A DNA stretch of 64,000 bases from Streptomyces hygroscopicus (GTDB lineage Bacteria > Actinomycetota > Actinomycetes > Streptomycetales > Streptomycetaceae): contig CP018627.1 of NCBI GenBank assembly GCA_002021875.1, positions 3,410,001 to 3,474,000 on the forward strand, read 5' to 3'. Of this stretch, positions 62,280 to 64,000 are shown piece after piece. The notes under the pieces are model-generated. The model saw only the letters and a program-made list of their open reading frames with translations, ran no database searches and was not told the origin of the DNA. Numbering within the stretch: the first letter of the stretch is position 1; each line of letters starts with the position of its first letter. Position numbers and translations under genes: made by a program.

Positions 62280-64000
62280 TCACCGGGTTTTGTTCGGCAT
62301 AACCGGGCTGACCACGGTAAATGGCGCGGCGGGGGCGCCGTCCCACCGGGAATCCTGCATCGTGCGCGCCACGCCGGGCGCCCTCGGCAGCCCCGTGTCG
62401 GCCGGTACCTCCACCTGCATCGGCCCCTGCGCGGCAGGGGCCGCTCCCGCCGGGGCCTCTGCCGCCGGGCCCGCTCCCGTCAGCGCCTCTGTTGCCGCCG
62501 ACGCATGCGTCTCCCCCGTGGCCGCTGCCTCCTCCTCCGGCACCTGGGGCCCGTCCGCCTCCTCCAGCCAGCGCCGCAGCACCCGGTGCACCCGCTCCGC
62601 CCCGACCAGCTCCTCCCCCGCCGCCACCGGCGGGGTCAGCTCGGCCGGCCACAGCAGAAACGGATGCCCCTGCTCCCCGCCGAGCCCGCCGTGCGAGCCG
62701 ATCTGCTCCTCGAAGGCGTGCACCGTGCCGGGCGCCGGGTCGTAGGCGGAGTTGACCATGATGTCGGGGGCGTTCCGGAAGTGCGCGGTGCGCCGTACGG
62801 CGGCCTCGGCGCCGGGCCCGAAGACCGTGAGCGGGCTCGCCCCGAAGACCTCCCCGGTGTCCAGACGGTGCTCGGCGCCCTCGGCGCCCAGCACCACCGC
62901 GCCATGCTCCTCGGACCGTACGAGCAGGAAGCCCACCCCGGGGTGGTCGGCGAGCGTGCGCAGCAGCGCGGGATGGCGGGCGTCGATCTGCTCGCGGCTC
63001 ATCCGCCCCGGCACATCGGGAAAGGAGACCAGGCCCAGATTTCCGGACGCGAGCACGATCGGATCGGATACGGCGGCGCCGCCGCCCGAGACACCGGCGG
63101 CACCGGCCGCGTCGGCTGTGTCGGCGGCGTCGGCCGGACCGCGCCCGCCGCCCTGACCGCCGCGTCCGCCCCACGCATCCCGTCCGGCGCACCGCCCGTC
63201 CCCGTCCACCTCGGGCTTCTCCGGCCGGTGCAGCGCCGCCCGCCCCGCCTCGCGCGCCTCGGCCCCGCTCGGGGTCCGCCCGGCCCGCCGCGACACGGGC
63301 AGCCCGCAGCCGACCCGCACCAGGTCCTCCAGCGTCAGCCCGTACGCCCCCGCGAAGGTTTCGCCGGGGCTCTGCCCGTGGTCGGACAGCAGCACGATCC
63401 GGTAGTCGCGCGGGGCGCGGTCGGCGACCTTGGCGATCAGCGCGATGGAGCGGTCGAGCCGGGCCAGCACCTGCCGGGCGTCCCGACTGCGCGGCCCCGA
63501 GTGGTGGGCCACCTCGTCGTACGCCACCAGATCGGCGTAGATCGCGGTACGGCCCGAGAGGATGTCCCCCATCACCGCCGTCACCACCACGTCCCGCTCC
63601 ACGACGGTGGCGAACGCGCGGATGAACGGATACAGCCCGCCCCGCTTGACCCGGGGCGTCTCGCGGCGCAGCTTGGCGCGCGTGGACTGGCAGATCTCCC
63701 GGACGACTTCGGCCAGGAACGACACGGCGGTGCGGGTCGCGTTGGCGGGGTCGGCGAAGTACGCGAAGTATCCGGAGCGGGAGCGGTTGTGCGGACCGCG
63801 CCGCGCCGCGACCGAAAGGACCAGGGCAAGCTGATCGGCGCCGCCGGTGAAGAGATTGCCCCGGCTCGCCCCGTCCACCGTGAGGAGTCCGTCGTGTCCG
63901 GCCCGGACGGCCGCGCGGCGCTGGAGCACCGCCGCGCTGGTCGGCCGGTTGCTCACCATCACCTCCCCGCTCTTCTTCTCGTACCAGCGGAAGGCGGGCA
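62280..64000 (-). CDS. Alkaline-phosphatase-superfamily protein, 5' end outside the window
   Basis: Open to the right edge: the frame continues upstream of the Met at 63962 through PAFRWYEKKSGEV, so the start is beyond 64000. At least 572 residues are visible. Superfamily metal blocks are LVAYDEVAHHSGP and LLSDHGQSPG. RSGYFAYFADPANATRT and FLAEVVREICQ near the visible start are typical of long actinomycete members with a membrane N-terminus. A Gly/Ala-rich insert (about 245-300) and an Ala/Pro-rich tail are low complexity. Likely a membrane-linked phosphodiesterase or phosphatase; substrate unknown. Stop overlaps no gene. Confidence 0.8.
   Translation of the reverse strand, partial: PAFRWYEKKSGEVMVSNRPTSAAVLQRRAAVRAGHDGLLTVDGASRGNLFTGGADQLALVLSVAARRGPHNRSRSGYFAYFADPANATRTAVSFLAEVVREICQSTRAKLRRETPRVKRGGLYPFIRAFATVVERDVVVTAVMGDILSGRTAIYADLVAYDEVAHHSGPRSRDARQVLARLDRSIALIAKVADRAPRDYRIVLLSDHGQSPGETFAGAYGLTLEDLVRVGCGLPVSRRAGRTPSGAEAREAGRAALHRPEKPEVDGDGRCAGRDAWGGRGGQGGGRGPADAADTADAAGAAGVSGGGAAVSDPIVLASGNLGLVSFPDVPGRMSREQIDARHPALLRTLADHPGVGFLLVRSEEHGAVVLGAEGAEHRLDTGEVFGASPLTVFGPGAEAAVRRTAHFRNAPDIMVNSAYDPAPGTVHAFEEQIGSHGGLGGEQGHPFLLWPAELTPPVAAGEELVGAERVHRVLRRWLEEADGPQVPEEEAAATGETHASAATEALTGAGPAAEAPAGAAPAAQGPMQVEVPADTGLPRAPGVARTMQDSRWDGAPAAPFTVVSPVMPNKTR

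Overview
The window is about 72% or more G+C, has many GTG/TTG starts, GGAGG-type ribosome binding sites, strings of ATGA/GTGA overlaps, TAT signals, a SigK/RskA pair and rare TTA codons. All of this fits a Streptomyces-type actinomycete chromosome. No rRNA, tRNA, CRISPR array, transposase or phage gene was seen.

Layout. (1) 1-3435: 3' part of an NDP-forming acyl-CoA synthetase and an oxalate/formate-type (OFA) MFS carrier. (2) 3458-12797, minus strand: an eight-gene overlapping operon. In transcription order it encodes inositol-3-phosphate synthase, UbiA-like EboC, a TIM-barrel protein, EboA, TatD-like EboB, EboE, an EboF-like phosphodiesterase and a TAT-exported TIM-barrel protein. It is an ebo-type operon without the dehydroquinate-synthase-like EboD. 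(3) 13181-24986, minus strand: a sugar locus with a secreted ThuA-DUF1080 protein, a secreted PQQ-type sugar dehydrogenase with PKD and CBM6 modules, a TIM-barrel isomerase, a Gfo/Idh/MocA dehydrogenase, a ribose-type ABC transporter and a ROK regulator. The content suggests 3-keto-glycoside or rare-sugar/cyclitol breakdown. (4) 25218-34047: a small L7/L12-like protein, then an FCD-GntR regulator divergent from a second OFA carrier with its 40-residue small subunit, followed by a formate dehydrogenase operon and fdhD. This is an oxalate/formate module. (5) 34228-39045: TetR, MFS efflux and SDR genes with a shared operator, an exported serine hydrolase, and MerR. (6) 39413-49361: sialidase, VOC protein, methyltransferase, SBF-like symporter with divergent LysR, FACS-type acyl-CoA ligase, two TTA-containing genes (one an EAD1 plus degenerate CHAT-like protein), and an aldo/keto reductase. 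(7) 49578-64000: secreted S1 protease, SigK/RskA, photolyase, PCD/DCoH, XRE regulator, NTF2-like protein, MHS-type MFS, ICL/PEP-mutase-family lyase, a second SBF-like symporter, SpoIIE-type phosphatase, APC permease and the 3' part of an alkaline-phosphatase-superfamily gene.

Three things deserve most attention. The first is the ebo-type operon with inositol phosphate synthase in place of EboD and an enlarged EboC. The second is the TTA-containing EAD1/CHAT-like gene with its TTA-containing neighbour. The third is the recurrence of short tandem duplications at or across stop codons (positions 8034, 23769, 27705, 28032, 37129, 39048, 42627, 47549, 53736). All functional statements are from reading the sequence and family knowledge; no search was run.
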